DNA of 64,000 nucleotides from an endosymbiont of Escarpia spicata (lineage in GTDB: Bacteria; Pseudomonadota; Gammaproteobacteria; Chromatiales; Chromatiaceae). Shown here piece by piece: positions 10,764-19,510 of the stretch. A model generated the notes under the pieces. That model made no database searches. It was not told the origin of the DNA and saw only the letters and a program-made list of their open reading frames with translations. The DNA lies in the NCBI GenBank assembly GCA_003349915.1, contig QFXE01000001.1, positions 62,001 to 126,000 of the forward strand, in the 5' to 3' direction. Both the position numbers and the translations under genes were made by a program. Numbering within the stretch: the first letter of the stretch is position 1; the number at the start of each line of letters is the position of its first letter.

Positions 10764-11312
10764 ATGAAAACGTCACTTGCCATAGTTACACTGTTATTGC
10801 TGACGGGTTGTGCGGGTTTCGACAGGGTAAGCGGTGGTGAATCGGATGTTTATGCGATGCCCCCGGTGGGAACCGCGATTGTTCTAAAAGAGTCCCTGTT
10901 TGTGCCTGCCGGGCAGACCCGTGTCTATCTGCAGGGTGGTGCTGTAGTGAGCAAGGCGAAGATGGATCGTTATGTTCCCAACTGCAATTTTGAGCTTCAA
11001 ACACTCTCGGAGGATGCGCAGGAGATTAGACCTGAGTCGTTCATCGTCAGTCGGCTACAGCGGGAGATGGCGCAGGTCGTTATGTTAGATACCCCCCTGA
11101 TGGTGGCGGGTCTCAATCTGGCGGGTCTCGACGGCGGCGTACCGATGGTTTTCCGTGGCGTGCACATGTGGATTAGTTCCGACATCCAGCCGGAGGTCAT
11201 GCGCCTGACTTGCCGAGGCGTGCTGGAGGATATGATCTGGGCGCGGCCGCCATCGATCCGGGAGATGCGGGCGGCCATGGGGGATAAGGCCGGTCTTATT
11301 TTTCCAGAGTAA
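10764..11312 (+). CDS. Putative outer-membrane lipoprotein
   Basis: A 182-residue protein with a type II signal peptide: charged start MKTS, hydrophobic core and lipobox LLTGC (cleavage before Cys 16). The start is ATG 10764 with AGGGAGG six bases before it; the longer open frame from 10629 runs inside the exoribonuclease gene and is rejected. The mature part is mostly beta and has two further cysteines (in PNCNFEL and LTCRGVL) that could form a disulfide. I do not recognise a named family with confidence. It lies 47 bases after the exoribonuclease and may share its transcript. Confidence 0.8.
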   Translation: MKTSLAIVTLLLLTGCAGFDRVSGGESDVYAMPPVGTAIVLKESLFVPAGQTRVYLQGGAVVSKAKMDRYVPNCNFELQTLSEDAQEIRPESFIVSRLQREMAQVVMLDTPLMVAGLNLAGLDGGVPMVFRGVHMWISSDIQPEVMRLTCRGVLEDMIWARPPSIREMRAAMGDKAGLIFPE

Positions 11313-11537
11313 TCCGCATATTTTTAAAAAATAGGGTGAGAGGAGGTTGTGCCCGAATTTCAGACGATATTTTTAAGCCAATAATATGGCTGACTTGCTG
11401 TAAGTAAACCTCCTGTAGAGCAAGGTCAATCTCCTCCTCGCTACCCCATTGGTTATATAAAATCCTCCATCAAACCTGCTAGCCTGGTAATAAGAGTGAT
11501 TTGCATTCTCTATTGCCCGTCAAGAGTGAGGCTTTTG

Positions 11538-12803
11538 ATGAAGATCCATGACACGCCGATGATTGATCAGCTTGAAGAGGGGGAATGGCCAAGTTTCGTT
11601 AAGGGAATCAAGCGGTTGCGGGATATGCATCCGGATAAGCGGATCAACGAGATGACGAATGATCTGCTGGGACAGCTTGAGCACTCCTATGAAACCCGCA
11701 AAGGCTACTGGAAGGGCGGTACCGTCAGCGTCTACGGTTACGGTGGAGGTATTATTCCCCGCTTCTCCAAGGTAGGGGATTTATATCCGAAGTCCAAGGA
11801 GTTTCACACGCTGCGAGTTCAACCGCCGGCAGGCAACTACTACACCACCGAAATTCTGCTGAAACTGGCGGACAGTTGGGAAAAATACGGGTCAGGCCTG
11901 GTTACCTTCCACGGCCAGACCGGCAATATCATGTTTATCGGTGCCACCACTGAAAACACCCAACGCTTCTTCAACGAGATCAATGAGTATGGATTTGATC
12001 TGGGCGGCGCAGGCCCCTGTATGCGTACCGCGCAATCCTGCGTAGGCTCAGGCCGCTGTGAACAATCCTGTGCCAATGAGCATAAGATCCATCGGTTACT
12101 GATAAACGACTTTATCGATGAGATGCATCGGCCGGCCCTGCCCTACAAGTTCAAATTCAAGGTATCAGGCTGTCCAAATGACTGTGTGAATGCCATCGAA
12201 CGCTCCGATTTCGCTGTCATCGGCACCTGGCGTGATGATATGAAGGTGGATCAGTTGGAAGTTAAGCACTACGTCGCCAAGAAGGGACGCAAATATCTCA
12301 ACGACAATGTCATCTCCCGCTGTCCCACCCATGCGCTCACCCTAGATTCGGACGATGCACTGACAGTGGACAACAAGAACTGCGTCCGCTGCATGCACTG
12401 CCTGAACGTGATGCCAAAAGCCCTGTCGCCGGGTGATGACAAAGGCGTCACTATCCTGATCGGCGGTAAACGCACCTTGAAGATCGGTGATCTGTTTGGT
12501 TCCGTTGTGGTGCCCTTCATGAAACTGGAGAGCGAGGAGGACTATCGGAAACTCCAGGAACTTGCAGAGGAGACGGTGGATTTTTTTGCTGAGAACGCCC
12601 TGGAACATGAGCGTGTCGGGGAGATGATCGAACGTATCGGCCTGGTTAACTTCCTGGAGGGTATTGGCCTGGAGATCGATCCCAATATGGTTGTGCATCC
12701 GCGGGAAAACTCCTACGTCCGCACTGATCATTGGGACGAAGAGGCGAAAAAGTGGCAGGAACGCAAGACCAGGATGGAAAAAACGGTCATCGACGCAGCC
12801 TGA
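11538..12803 (+). CDS. dsrA: Dissimilatory sulfite reductase alpha subunit (oxidative type)
   Basis: A 421-residue DsrA. Four cysteines that hold the sirohaem-linked cluster are present (C161, C168 and C174/C178 in GRCEQSC), as is the GCPNDC pair (212/216). A ferredoxin insert follows, with C262 and NCVRCMHC (282, 285, 288). The sequence follows the Allochromatium vinosum oxidative enzyme along its length from memory, including QLEHSYETRKGYWKGG. With DsrB it forms the alpha2beta2 enzyme that oxidises stored sulfur to sulfite in the cytoplasm. The start is ATG 11538 with GAGTGAGG before it. The 225 bases upstream hold no gene and should contain its promoter, but no convincing -35/-10 pair stands out. 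Confidence 0.96.
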   Translation: MKIHDTPMIDQLEEGEWPSFVKGIKRLRDMHPDKRINEMTNDLLGQLEHSYETRKGYWKGGTVSVYGYGGGIIPRFSKVGDLYPKSKEFHTLRVQPPAGNYYTTEILLKLADSWEKYGSGLVTFHGQTGNIMFIGATTENTQRFFNEINEYGFDLGGAGPCMRTAQSCVGSGRCEQSCANEHKIHRLLINDFIDEMHRPALPYKFKFKVSGCPNDCVNAIERSDFAVIGTWRDDMKVDQLEVKHYVAKKGRKYLNDNVISRCPTHALTLDSDDALTVDNKNCVRCMHCLNVMPKALSPGDDKGVTILIGGKRTLKIGDLFGSVVVPFMKLESEEDYRKLQELAEETVDFFAENALEHERVGEMIERIGLVNFLEGIGLEIDPNMVVHPRENSYVRTDHWDEEAKKWQERKTRMEKTVIDAA

Positions 12804-12848
12804 TTGCGGCGTTCCCCAAATCCTGGAGTGATGAATTCGGAGACAACC

Positions 12849-13925
12849 ATGGCTAAAGCCCACCCCCGTACTCCCATCGAGAGCGGCTGCCCCGACGGCA
12901 TTCAGTATATGCATCCGGTGATGCGCAGCAATTTCGGCCAGTGGAAATACCATGAGGACCCGCAACCCGGCGTACTGCGCCATGTCGCAAAAGGGGGCGA
13001 TGAAATCTGGACTGTGCGGGTCGGTACTCAGAGGATTCTTGATCTCTTCACTCTGCGCAAGCTCTGTGAGATTGGTGACCGCTATGCCGACGGTTATGTG
13101 CGCTTTACCATCCGCAGCAATATTGAATATATGGTGGCGGACGGTGCCAAAGTCGCTCTCCTCATCCAGACGCTGGAGGATGAAGGATTCGTAGTGGGTG
13201 GTACCCGCAACTCTGTCACCTCCATCTCACACACCCAGGGTTGGTTGCACTGCGACATCCCCGCCACAGACGCCTCTGGGGTGGCCAAATCGATGATGGA
13301 TGAACTGGTGGATGAGTTCAAAAGCTGGCAGATGCCAAACCGGGTGCATATCACAACCTCCTGCTGCCAGATCAACTGCGGTGGACAGGGCGATATTGCA
13401 ATCAATATTCAACACACCAAACCACCTAGAATTGACCATAGTAAGGTCGCCAATATCTGTGAACGGCCTTTGGTCGTGGCCCGCTGTCCCGTGGCTGCCA
13501 TAAGGCCTGCGATGGTAAATGGCAAACCCTCACTGGAAGTGGATGAACGAAAATGCATCTGCTGCGGCGCCTGTTATCCACCTTGTCCGCCCATGCAGAT
13601 CAACGATCCCGAACACTCCAAGCTCGCAATCTGGGTAGGGGGTAACCATTCGAACGCCCGCAGTCGGCCCACTTTTCAAAAGCTGGTAGTGGCGGGAATC
13701 CCCAACAATCCCCCCCGGTGGCCGGAGGTCACGGCTATAGTAAAGCGTATTCTTGCGGCCTATAAAAACAGCGCACAGGATTGGGAACGGATCAGTGACT
13801 GGATCGATCGCATCGGCTGGAAGCAGTTTTTTGAATTAACAGATCTCCCGTTCACCAAATATCATATCGACGATTGGCGCTATGCCCGGAAGAGCCTGAA
13901 CTCATCGAGTTATATCCATTTTTGA
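12849..13925 (+). CDS. dsrB: Dissimilatory sulfite reductase beta subunit (oxidative type)
   Basis: A 358-residue DsrB, the same length as in Allochromatium. Cluster ligands lie in SCCQINCGG (172, 173, 177), and the ferredoxin domain has KCICCGACYPPC (236-246). The start is ATG 12849 with GGAGAC before it; earlier in-frame codons from 12804 lack the family sequence. It is 45 bases after dsrA. In Allochromatium dsrAB is followed directly by dsrEFHC and dsrMKJOP; none of these is here. The next gene is on the other strand, and the 188 bases between hold only a possible methyltransferase remnant. Confidence 0.96.
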   Translation: MAKAHPRTPIESGCPDGIQYMHPVMRSNFGQWKYHEDPQPGVLRHVAKGGDEIWTVRVGTQRILDLFTLRKLCEIGDRYADGYVRFTIRSNIEYMVADGAKVALLIQTLEDEGFVVGGTRNSVTSISHTQGWLHCDIPATDASGVAKSMMDELVDEFKSWQMPNRVHITTSCCQINCGGQGDIAINIQHTKPPRIDHSKVANICERPLVVARCPVAAIRPAMVNGKPSLEVDERKCICCGACYPPCPPMQINDPEHSKLAIWVGGNHSNARSRPTFQKLVVAGIPNNPPRWPEVTAIVKRILAAYKNSAQDWERISDWIDRIGWKQFFELTDLPFTKYHIDDWRYARKSLNSSSYIHF

Positions 13926-13962
13926 ACAGGCCTATCCCTATTTGTTGGTAAGCGACAAGGTA

Positions 13963-14073
13963 TCAGTCGTCAAGGGACAGCAGCAGGGTATTACCTCCCA
14001 CTGCTAGCAGGCTGATAGCCTTTTTGTAGGCGCTGAAGTAGCGGTCGGCGTCAGCTTGTCCCGGATCAGGCGA
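13963..14073 (-). pseudogene. Possible O-methyltransferase remnant
   Basis: The minus strand encodes a 36-residue stretch between two stops that includes DADRYFSAYKKAISLLAVGG. This resembles the DADKxxYxxYYxxxLxLLxxGG region of caffeoyl-CoA-type O-methyltransferases, with two residues missing. No start codon or remaining domain is visible, so if real it is a decayed fragment. The similarity is judged by eye and could be chance. Confidence 0.25.
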
Positions 14074-14113
14074 TCAATCGTGTCGCTATCTGGAATCCGC
14101 AGTAGCGCTTCAG

Positions 14114-15292
14114 TTAGAAATATCGGGCAAGATTGAACTCAATGTAGTCATCCTGACTGATAGTGTAGAGCGGATCGTCTTCCGGCACATCAATCCAGAG
14201 GCGGATTTGAGCGGATGCCTTCCAGGCATCACCGATGCGGCGGCTTGCCTCCAGATTATATAACCAGGCGCTTGAATCCATATCCTTGATGACGCCGGTC
14301 AGCAGTTCACTGCTTTGCTCGTCGTTGGCAGTCAGACGCAGACCGATAAAAGTGTCGTTCTCGAAAGCGATGGGTGCATTGTCGCCCCGTTCGTCATACA
14401 TGTACTCGGTCAGCACTCCAAGGTCCATATCGCTATCGCCCAGACCGATGAAGGTGTATTCAAAACCACCGGTGTAGGAGAAGACATCCTCCCTATCCGA
14501 TGTGCTGTAGAGCGCCTCAAGTTTCCACAGCCAGTCTCCTTTGGTTGCCTGCAGGTCGAGACTGGTCTGATGAATGAGTTCGTAATAGGGCGCCAATACG
14601 ATCTCATTGGCGCTGTTCAGGATGGGTTGCAGGAGAGGATTGCGGTTGGTGCCGTAGAAGTGGGCAAGTCCGATATCCCAGTCACCGAGCGAGTGGGACC
14701 AGCGCAGGGCCAGGTCGACGCGCTTGTTCCCGGCGCCGGACTCATAGCTTGCCAGATCGTTGTCAACTCTGGGATGTGAGCGCAGACGACCCTCCTCACC
14801 AGGAAAAGTCCGCTCCCGGAAGCCGGGCAGGGCGTATAGATCCAGTACCCCCCAAGTCTTTTCGAAGGAGAGCTTGAACATGGGTTGACCGAGCTTCTGC
14901 TCGCCGTCCGGGTTTTCCACCAAGTCAGTCTGGTTGATGACATCCACCAGATGACGTGCCTCGGTGACACCCCAGAAGACCTTGCCGATTCCCGCCTGAA
15001 CCTCCCACTCGTCGCCGACATGGATCCAGAGCAGCTCGCGGATGTCGGCATGGGTGCGACTGTTATCCTGGGAATCCCAGCGCAGGAAGGGACGAAAGAT
15101 GAAACTTTGGCGGTCGTCGTCCCAGGCGTGATAGTACTCGGGTTCGAATGCCAGGGAGAGCGTGCTGTCAGTCTGTGCCGGATCGAGTGCCTCCTGGGTG
15201 AAATAGCGCCCCTGGCCTTCGATATAACCTGCCCATTCGCCGGCGCAGGCCAATGATGGGATGAGGCAGAGGGCTTTGATCCAGTGTTTCAT
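14114..15292 (-). CDS. Outer-membrane beta-barrel protein of an MMPL exporter cluster
   Basis: A 392-residue protein with a cleavable signal peptide (MKHWIKALCLIPSLACA) and a terminal phenylalanine (ARYF), as in beta-barrel outer-membrane proteins. The body alternates aromatic-rich strands. A segment QAGIGKVFWGVTEARHLVDVINQTDL resembles DUF1302-type porin-like proteins. ATG 15292 gives the signal peptide; a longer frame is open to 15448 but runs through a family A repeat. It follows the LolA-like gene by 171 bases and probably belongs to the same export system (TetR, MMPL, LolA-like, barrel). The substrate is unknown; hydrophobic compounds or lipids are a reasonable guess from the partner families. 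Confidence 0.75.
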   Translation of the reverse strand: MKHWIKALCLIPSLACAGEWAGYIEGQGRYFTQEALDPAQTDSTLSLAFEPEYYHAWDDDRQSFIFRPFLRWDSQDNSRTHADIRELLWIHVGDEWEVQAGIGKVFWGVTEARHLVDVINQTDLVENPDGEQKLGQPMFKLSFEKTWGVLDLYALPGFRERTFPGEEGRLRSHPRVDNDLASYESGAGNKRVDLALRWSHSLGDWDIGLAHFYGTNRNPLLQPILNSANEIVLAPYYELIHQTSLDLQATKGDWLWKLEALYSTSDREDVFSYTGGFEYTFIGLGDSDMDLGVLTEYMYDERGDNAPIAFENDTFIGLRLTANDEQSSELLTGVIKDMDSSAWLYNLEASRRIGDAWKASAQIRLWIDVPEDDPLYTISQDDYIEFNLARYF

Positions 15293-15328
15293 TTTTGTGC
15301 TGTTTGGTCTTTGATCGTTTTTTCCGGC

Positions 15329-15360
15329 GTAGGCCGGTTCAAGCGGAGCGGAACCGGCAA
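15329..15360. repeat. Palindromic repeat, family A copy
   Basis: Arms GCCGGTTC (15333-15340) and GAACCGGC (15351-15358) around AAGCGGAGCG, the same layout as the copy at 3849-3880. It lies between the LolA-like and barrel genes. Confidence 0.7.
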
Positions 15361-15463
15361 AACTGCAGAAGCCTTTTTGCTTTGAAATGCCCGATCTGCT
15401 GCGCTTGGCCGGGACCGCGCACTGGGTGGTTATTAAAGGTATTTGCAATTTTTCTGTTGGAAA

Positions 15464-16243
15464 TTACCGGGCACGCTTGAGACTGTTCTTGCCGAAGTTG
15501 GAGGATTTCAGGCCAGTGCGAAACTTGTAATCCTCCCAGGTGAGCAAGGTACTCTTCCCGGTTTGGTGGTTCTGCATGAACATTTCGCTGGCCCGCCAGT
15601 AGCGATCGAGATACTGCTTGTAACTCTTGAATTCCAGAGTTTTCAGCAATGCTTTTTTGCGGTCATAGAGCTCGATCTTCAACGGGATGTATTCTGCCTT
15701 GTCGACCCATACCATCTGACGGGTGTAGCCGGAGTTGGGGTCCACGGGATAGCGTTCCTGAACCAAGACATCCTTGCTGTTGAGCTGTTCATCGCGGATA
15801 TATTTGTAGGTGTACTTCTCCACCTCTTGGGACGATAGATCCTCGTAAGCGAACTCACTGCCCATGAAGGGACCGGATTTGTTTCGCGATGCGATGCGCT
15901 TCACCCGTTTGAGCGCCGGGAGGTAGAGCCATTGGTCGTCCGAGCCTGTCTTGTGGGAGTAGCTCAGCAGGGCGGTGCCTTTTACATCCCGTGGGCGATC
16001 AAAGATGATCAGCGTCTTGTCACCATCATTCTCAACCTCCAGGGCGTTGGTGCGCATGTGGCGGAGGCTCTCCTCCCCGTGTTTATTGCGCAGCAGCATG
16101 GTCATGGTGGCTTTGAAGTCGTGGAAGCCGGTATCGCGGCGATCCACTTCCCTGACGATCTCCAGGCCCTGCTCTTCCGGAGTCATGGCGTTACCGGTTA
16201 GCGGCAGCAAGCTGCAGAGAACGATGAGCAGCAGTCGTTTCAT
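15464..16243 (-). CDS. Outer-membrane lipoprotein-sorting (LolA-like) periplasmic protein
   Basis: A 259-residue protein with a signal peptide (MKRLLLIVLCSLLPLTGNA, cleavage before MTPEEQ). The core (KTLIIFDRPRDVKGTALLSY, QWLYLPALKRVKRI, GSEFAYEDL) is diagnostic of the LolA-like family that travels with MMPL exporters. It should bind a lipid or hydrophobic cargo in the periplasm. Its ATG overlaps the MMPL stop by four bases (ATGA at 16240-16243), so the two are co-translated. The longer frame to 16411 lies inside the MMPL gene and is rejected. Confidence 0.9.
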   Translation of the reverse strand: MKRLLLIVLCSLLPLTGNAMTPEEQGLEIVREVDRRDTGFHDFKATMTMLLRNKHGEESLRHMRTNALEVENDGDKTLIIFDRPRDVKGTALLSYSHKTGSDDQWLYLPALKRVKRIASRNKSGPFMGSEFAYEDLSSQEVEKYTYKYIRDEQLNSKDVLVQERYPVDPNSGYTRQMVWVDKAEYIPLKIELYDRKKALLKTLEFKSYKQYLDRYWRASEMFMQNHQTGKSTLLTWEDYKFRTGLKSSNFGKNSLKRAR

Positions 16244-18522
16244 TTTGTTCGGCCTCCGAAGAGTATCAACAAGGGTGGCAGGAAAAGGAAGTCGGCAAGC
16301 AGGGCCAATCCGATGGTAATCGAAGTCAGCAGACCCATGCCGGCATTCAATTGGAAGTGGGAGAGGGCGAGGATGGCAAAACCCAGCATCAGCACAAACG
16401 AGGTGACCCATAATGCCGTACCGACGGTGGAGAAGGCGTAGCGCACGGCATCTTCGGCATTCATACCCTGCTCCCGGCGGGCGCGCAGAAACTTGCTGAG
16501 AAAGTGTACTGTGTCATCAACCACGATGCCCAAGGTCATGCCGCTGACTACCGAGAGGGCAAGCCCAACCTCTCCTACCAGCAGTCCCCATAGACCAAAG
16601 GCCGTGCCGATGGGTACCAGATTCGGTAGCAGGCTCAGTCCACCGATGCGCAGGGAGCGGAAGGCAAGGATAAGAATTGCGGAGATCATCACCAGCGCCA
16701 CAGTGGTGCCCTTTAGCATGGAGCGGATGTTCCTGTTGCCGATGTGGGCAAACATGATACTGGGGCTGGCGCCATCTGCTTTCATACCGGGTGCGTTTGC
16801 TGCCAGCCATTGTTGCGCGCTCTCTTCTATGGCCAGCATTTCCTGGGTGGAGATGCTCTCCAGCGTGACGATGAAGCGTGTGGCCGATTTCCTGACGTTG
16901 ATCTGGTTGTTCAGATCCAGTCCGAAGGGAAGCGAGAACTCATAGAGCAGCAGATACTGTGCAGACAGGTCGCGTTTGTCCGGCAGGCGATACCACTCAT
17001 CGTCGTCCGCATGCATGTTCCGATTGAGCCGTTTCATGATGTCCGTAAGCGTGTTGACGTGCAGGACGTTGGGTTGCTGCCGGTACCACTGGGCAAATGC
17101 TTCGACATTGCGGAGAAATTCAGGATTGCTGACCCCGCCTGCCTCTCCGGAATCGAGTGAGTATTCGATCAAATAGATGCCGGTCAGATTGTCCGTCGCA
17201 AAATCAGTGGCGGTTCTGAATTCATTGGTTTCATCAAAATATTTGACGAACTGGTCGTCCAGCCGGTTGTTGGGAATCTGCGCTATCAGGAACAGAATTG
17301 AGCCACCTACCACCCAAAGCAGCTTGATTTTATGCCGGATCACGAACTCTGCAAGGTGCATCATCGCTCTGCTTCCGCGTGAATCAGCATTCATCGCCTT
17401 GACCGGCAGGATCATCATCATCGCCGGCAGCAGAGTGATGGAGAGGATGAATGCCAGGACGACACCCATTGCAGCCATATTGCCGAGATCCCGGAACGGC
17501 GGAGCATCGCTGAAATTCAGACTCATGAATCCGATAGCAGTGGTGATCGTGGTGAGAAAGATTGGCTGCAGATTGATGCGCAGGCTCTCCAGCAACGCTT
17601 CCCGTTTGGCCAAACCAACACGCATCCCATGCAGAAAATTGACCAGTATATGTACACAGTCGGCTATTGCCAGAGTCATGATGACAATGGGTACGGTGGT
17701 GGTCGGAGGAGAGAGTTTAATATTAATCCAACCAGTGATTCCCATGGTGCCGAGTATCATCAGGATGATGACGATCAGGGTTGCAAAAGTGCCCGGAATC
17801 GAACGCAGCATCAGTGCGAGGGTGATCAATACCGCGACGAACATGGCCGGGTAGAGCGTTTTCATGTCTTTTACTGATGCTGCCGGGAAGGCATTATTTA
17901 TCATCACCATGCCGGTGAGGTAGATCTTGATATGAGGATATTTCTGCTCGATCTGCTGCGCCAGTTTTTGGGCTGCCCCGGCAACTTCAGGTACCTCGGT
18001 GAGCTTTTTTTCCGCTAGCTGTATCGTTACGTTGACACCCGTGACATGCGCCTTGGGTGAGATGAGACGATGCACCAGGAGCGGGTCATTCACGGCGATT
18101 TCTTGAGCCCGTAGCAGATCCTTATCTGACAGGCTGTCAGCCTCGCGGATCAGGTCGTCAACCACAAGATCATCGCCTTCGGCATAGGTATGTTGGAAGT
18201 TGGTGACGGAATCGACGCGCAGGGAGTAGGGAATCTGCCAGGCTGCCTTGGTCAGTTCCTCAACGGCGCTCAAGGTTTTACGGCTGAACACCTTGCCGTC
18301 TTTTGGCGCGAGCACAAACAGTACGTTGTCGTTTTTTGCGTAAGTGTTCTGCAGTTGTTCAAAAGCGGTCAGTTGCGGATTCTCTTCGCTGAAGAACATC
18401 CGGTAGTCGTTGCTGAACTGCAGGTTTTTCATCCCGGCAGCCATGGCGAACGTTACGATAAAGGTCAATAGGATGACCAGATACTTCCTGTCCAGAATGA
18501 AGCGGAAAAAACGCTCTTTCAT
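16240..18522 (-). CDS. MMPL/RND-superfamily exporter
   Basis: A 760-residue inner-membrane transporter with 12 predicted helices in two repeats. Each repeat has one helix, a large periplasmic loop (residues about 40-220 and 430-590) and a five-helix block. The TM4 acidic motifs are clear: IADCVHILVNF (first half) and GIVVDDTVHFLSKF (second half), which relay protons in RND pumps. The architecture is that of the HpnN/MmpL-like exporters that move lipids between membranes. ATG 18522 (MKERFFRFILDRKYLVILL) is preferred to the frame start at 18615, which overlaps the TetR gene. The TetR gene lies directly upstream on the same strand. Confidence 0.93.
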   Translation of the reverse strand: MKERFFRFILDRKYLVILLTFIVTFAMAAGMKNLQFSNDYRMFFSEENPQLTAFEQLQNTYAKNDNVLFVLAPKDGKVFSRKTLSAVEELTKAAWQIPYSLRVDSVTNFQHTYAEGDDLVVDDLIREADSLSDKDLLRAQEIAVNDPLLVHRLISPKAHVTGVNVTIQLAEKKLTEVPEVAGAAQKLAQQIEQKYPHIKIYLTGMVMINNAFPAASVKDMKTLYPAMFVAVLITLALMLRSIPGTFATLIVIILMILGTMGITGWINIKLSPPTTTVPIVIMTLAIADCVHILVNFLHGMRVGLAKREALLESLRINLQPIFLTTITTAIGFMSLNFSDAPPFRDLGNMAAMGVVLAFILSITLLPAMMMILPVKAMNADSRGSRAMMHLAEFVIRHKIKLLWVVGGSILFLIAQIPNNRLDDQFVKYFDETNEFRTATDFATDNLTGIYLIEYSLDSGEAGGVSNPEFLRNVEAFAQWYRQQPNVLHVNTLTDIMKRLNRNMHADDDEWYRLPDKRDLSAQYLLLYEFSLPFGLDLNNQINVRKSATRFIVTLESISTQEMLAIEESAQQWLAANAPGMKADGASPSIMFAHIGNRNIRSMLKGTTVALVMISAILILAFRSLRIGGLSLLPNLVPIGTAFGLWGLLVGEVGLALSVVSGMTLGIVVDDTVHFLSKFLRARREQGMNAEDAVRYAFSTVGTALWVTSFVLMLGFAILALSHFQLNAGMGLLTSITIGLALLADFLFLPPLLILFGGRTK

Positions 18523-18569
18523 TTTGTTTCCGTTGATTGTGATTATTGTTTGATTTATATGTTTATGGG

Positions 18570-19163
18570 TCAGGTTCCCAGACTGTCCAGATAATTTAAA
18601 ACACCTTTCCCGCACTGCAACAGCACTGCTTTGTCTTGGGCATTTTTTGCCATGCTCATGCAGCCTTCCAGCATCGCCACGATAAAAAGTGCGGTCTCCT
18701 CCGGATCGACCTCCTTCCTTACCTTACCAAGCTGCTGACCGTTTTGCAGTGCAGAAGAGATGGTTTGTAACCAGAGTTTATACAGCGCGTCGGTTCGTTC
18801 CCTGAACCCTTGATCAATGGGAGACATCTCCTGGGCCAGATTGTTCAAGGGGCAGCCAAGCCGGATGTCCCTCTCATTCAACTGTTCGCCGGCTTTGATC
18901 AGACAATCCTTCAACTGCGTAACCGGGTCACCCGTTGCCTCGGCCAGCGGTTCGAGCCAGAGGGTACGCAAATGGTCACTGATTACCTCTTTCAGAACAG
19001 CATAGCCCAGCTCTCTTTTGCTGCCGAAGTAATGATAGAGTGCACCTTTGGTAACCCCAGCATTGTCGAGTATTGCCGTCAGACTGGCGGACTGGAAGCC
19101 CTTGCGGTGAATCTCATGAAATGCAGCGTTCAGCAGTACCTGGCGTGTCGTATCAGGTTGCAA
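18570..19163 (-). CDS. TetR/AcrR-family transcriptional regulator
   Basis: A 197-residue regulator with the TetR helix-turn-helix at residues 6-50 (LTAILDNAGVTKGALYHYFGSK) and a ligand-binding helical domain after it (GCPLNNLAQEMSPID, near residue 100, places it among the TetR_C groups seen with YxaF/LmrA-like proteins). The start is TTG 19163, because an in-frame stop lies two codons upstream and no ATG is available before the HTH. It is the first gene of the minus-strand export cluster and probably represses it and itself through the palindrome at 19192-19209. Confidence 0.92.
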   Translation of the reverse strand: MQPDTTRQVLLNAAFHEIHRKGFQSASLTAILDNAGVTKGALYHYFGSKRELGYAVLKEVISDHLRTLWLEPLAEATGDPVTQLKDCLIKAGEQLNERDIRLGCPLNNLAQEMSPIDQGFRERTDALYKLWLQTISSALQNGQQLGKVRKEVDPEETALFIVAMLEGCMSMAKNAQDKAVLLQCGKGVLNYLDSLGT

Positions 19164-19191
19164 TGTTCAAAATCCACCATATAGAGCAGGA

Positions 19192-19209
19192 ACATACCAA
19201 CCAGTATGT
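19192..19209. promoter_or_regulatory. Candidate TetR operator
   Basis: A perfect inverted repeat ACATAC-N6-GTATGT, 28 bases before the TetR start. The spacing and sequence resemble operators of other autoregulated TetR proteins. It would control the whole export cluster. Confidence 0.65.
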
Positions 19210-19312
19210 ATCTCGATCAGAGAATTGTCAAAAATTGGCCGCAGTGAGGTGATGACCTATCCGCAAATTCTCCCTATACTCTAGCCGGAGATATAACAAG
19301 CTGGAGATTTTC

Positions 19313-19510
19313 ATGTCTTTGCCCGACCAGACAGAGATCACAAAGGCCGAAGGAACTGGAGTTTCGGCCCGGGAATTCATTAATTATTGTGAGGCGGAAC
19401 GAGATCGCCGTCGAAACTCAGGAGATGAGTTCGATGAGGAGAGTTTTGAAGTCGCGATGGAGAGAGTGCTGCGTAAACTCAAGGTACTTGAAGACGAGGG
19501 ATGGTCATGA
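19313..19510 (+). CDS. Small acidic protein coupled to the membrane ATPase
   Basis: A 65-residue highly charged protein (many Glu, Asp, Arg) of unknown family. It is helical by composition, with no membrane segment or cysteine pair. Its stop overlaps the start of the following ATPase gene (ATGA at 19507-19510), so it is translated with it and may be a regulatory or adaptor subunit. A GGAG ribosome site lies 7 bases before ATG 19313 (19302-19305). Confidence 0.72.
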   Translation: MSLPDQTEITKAEGTGVSAREFINYCEAERDRRRNSGDEFDEESFEVAMERVLRKLKVLEDEGWS

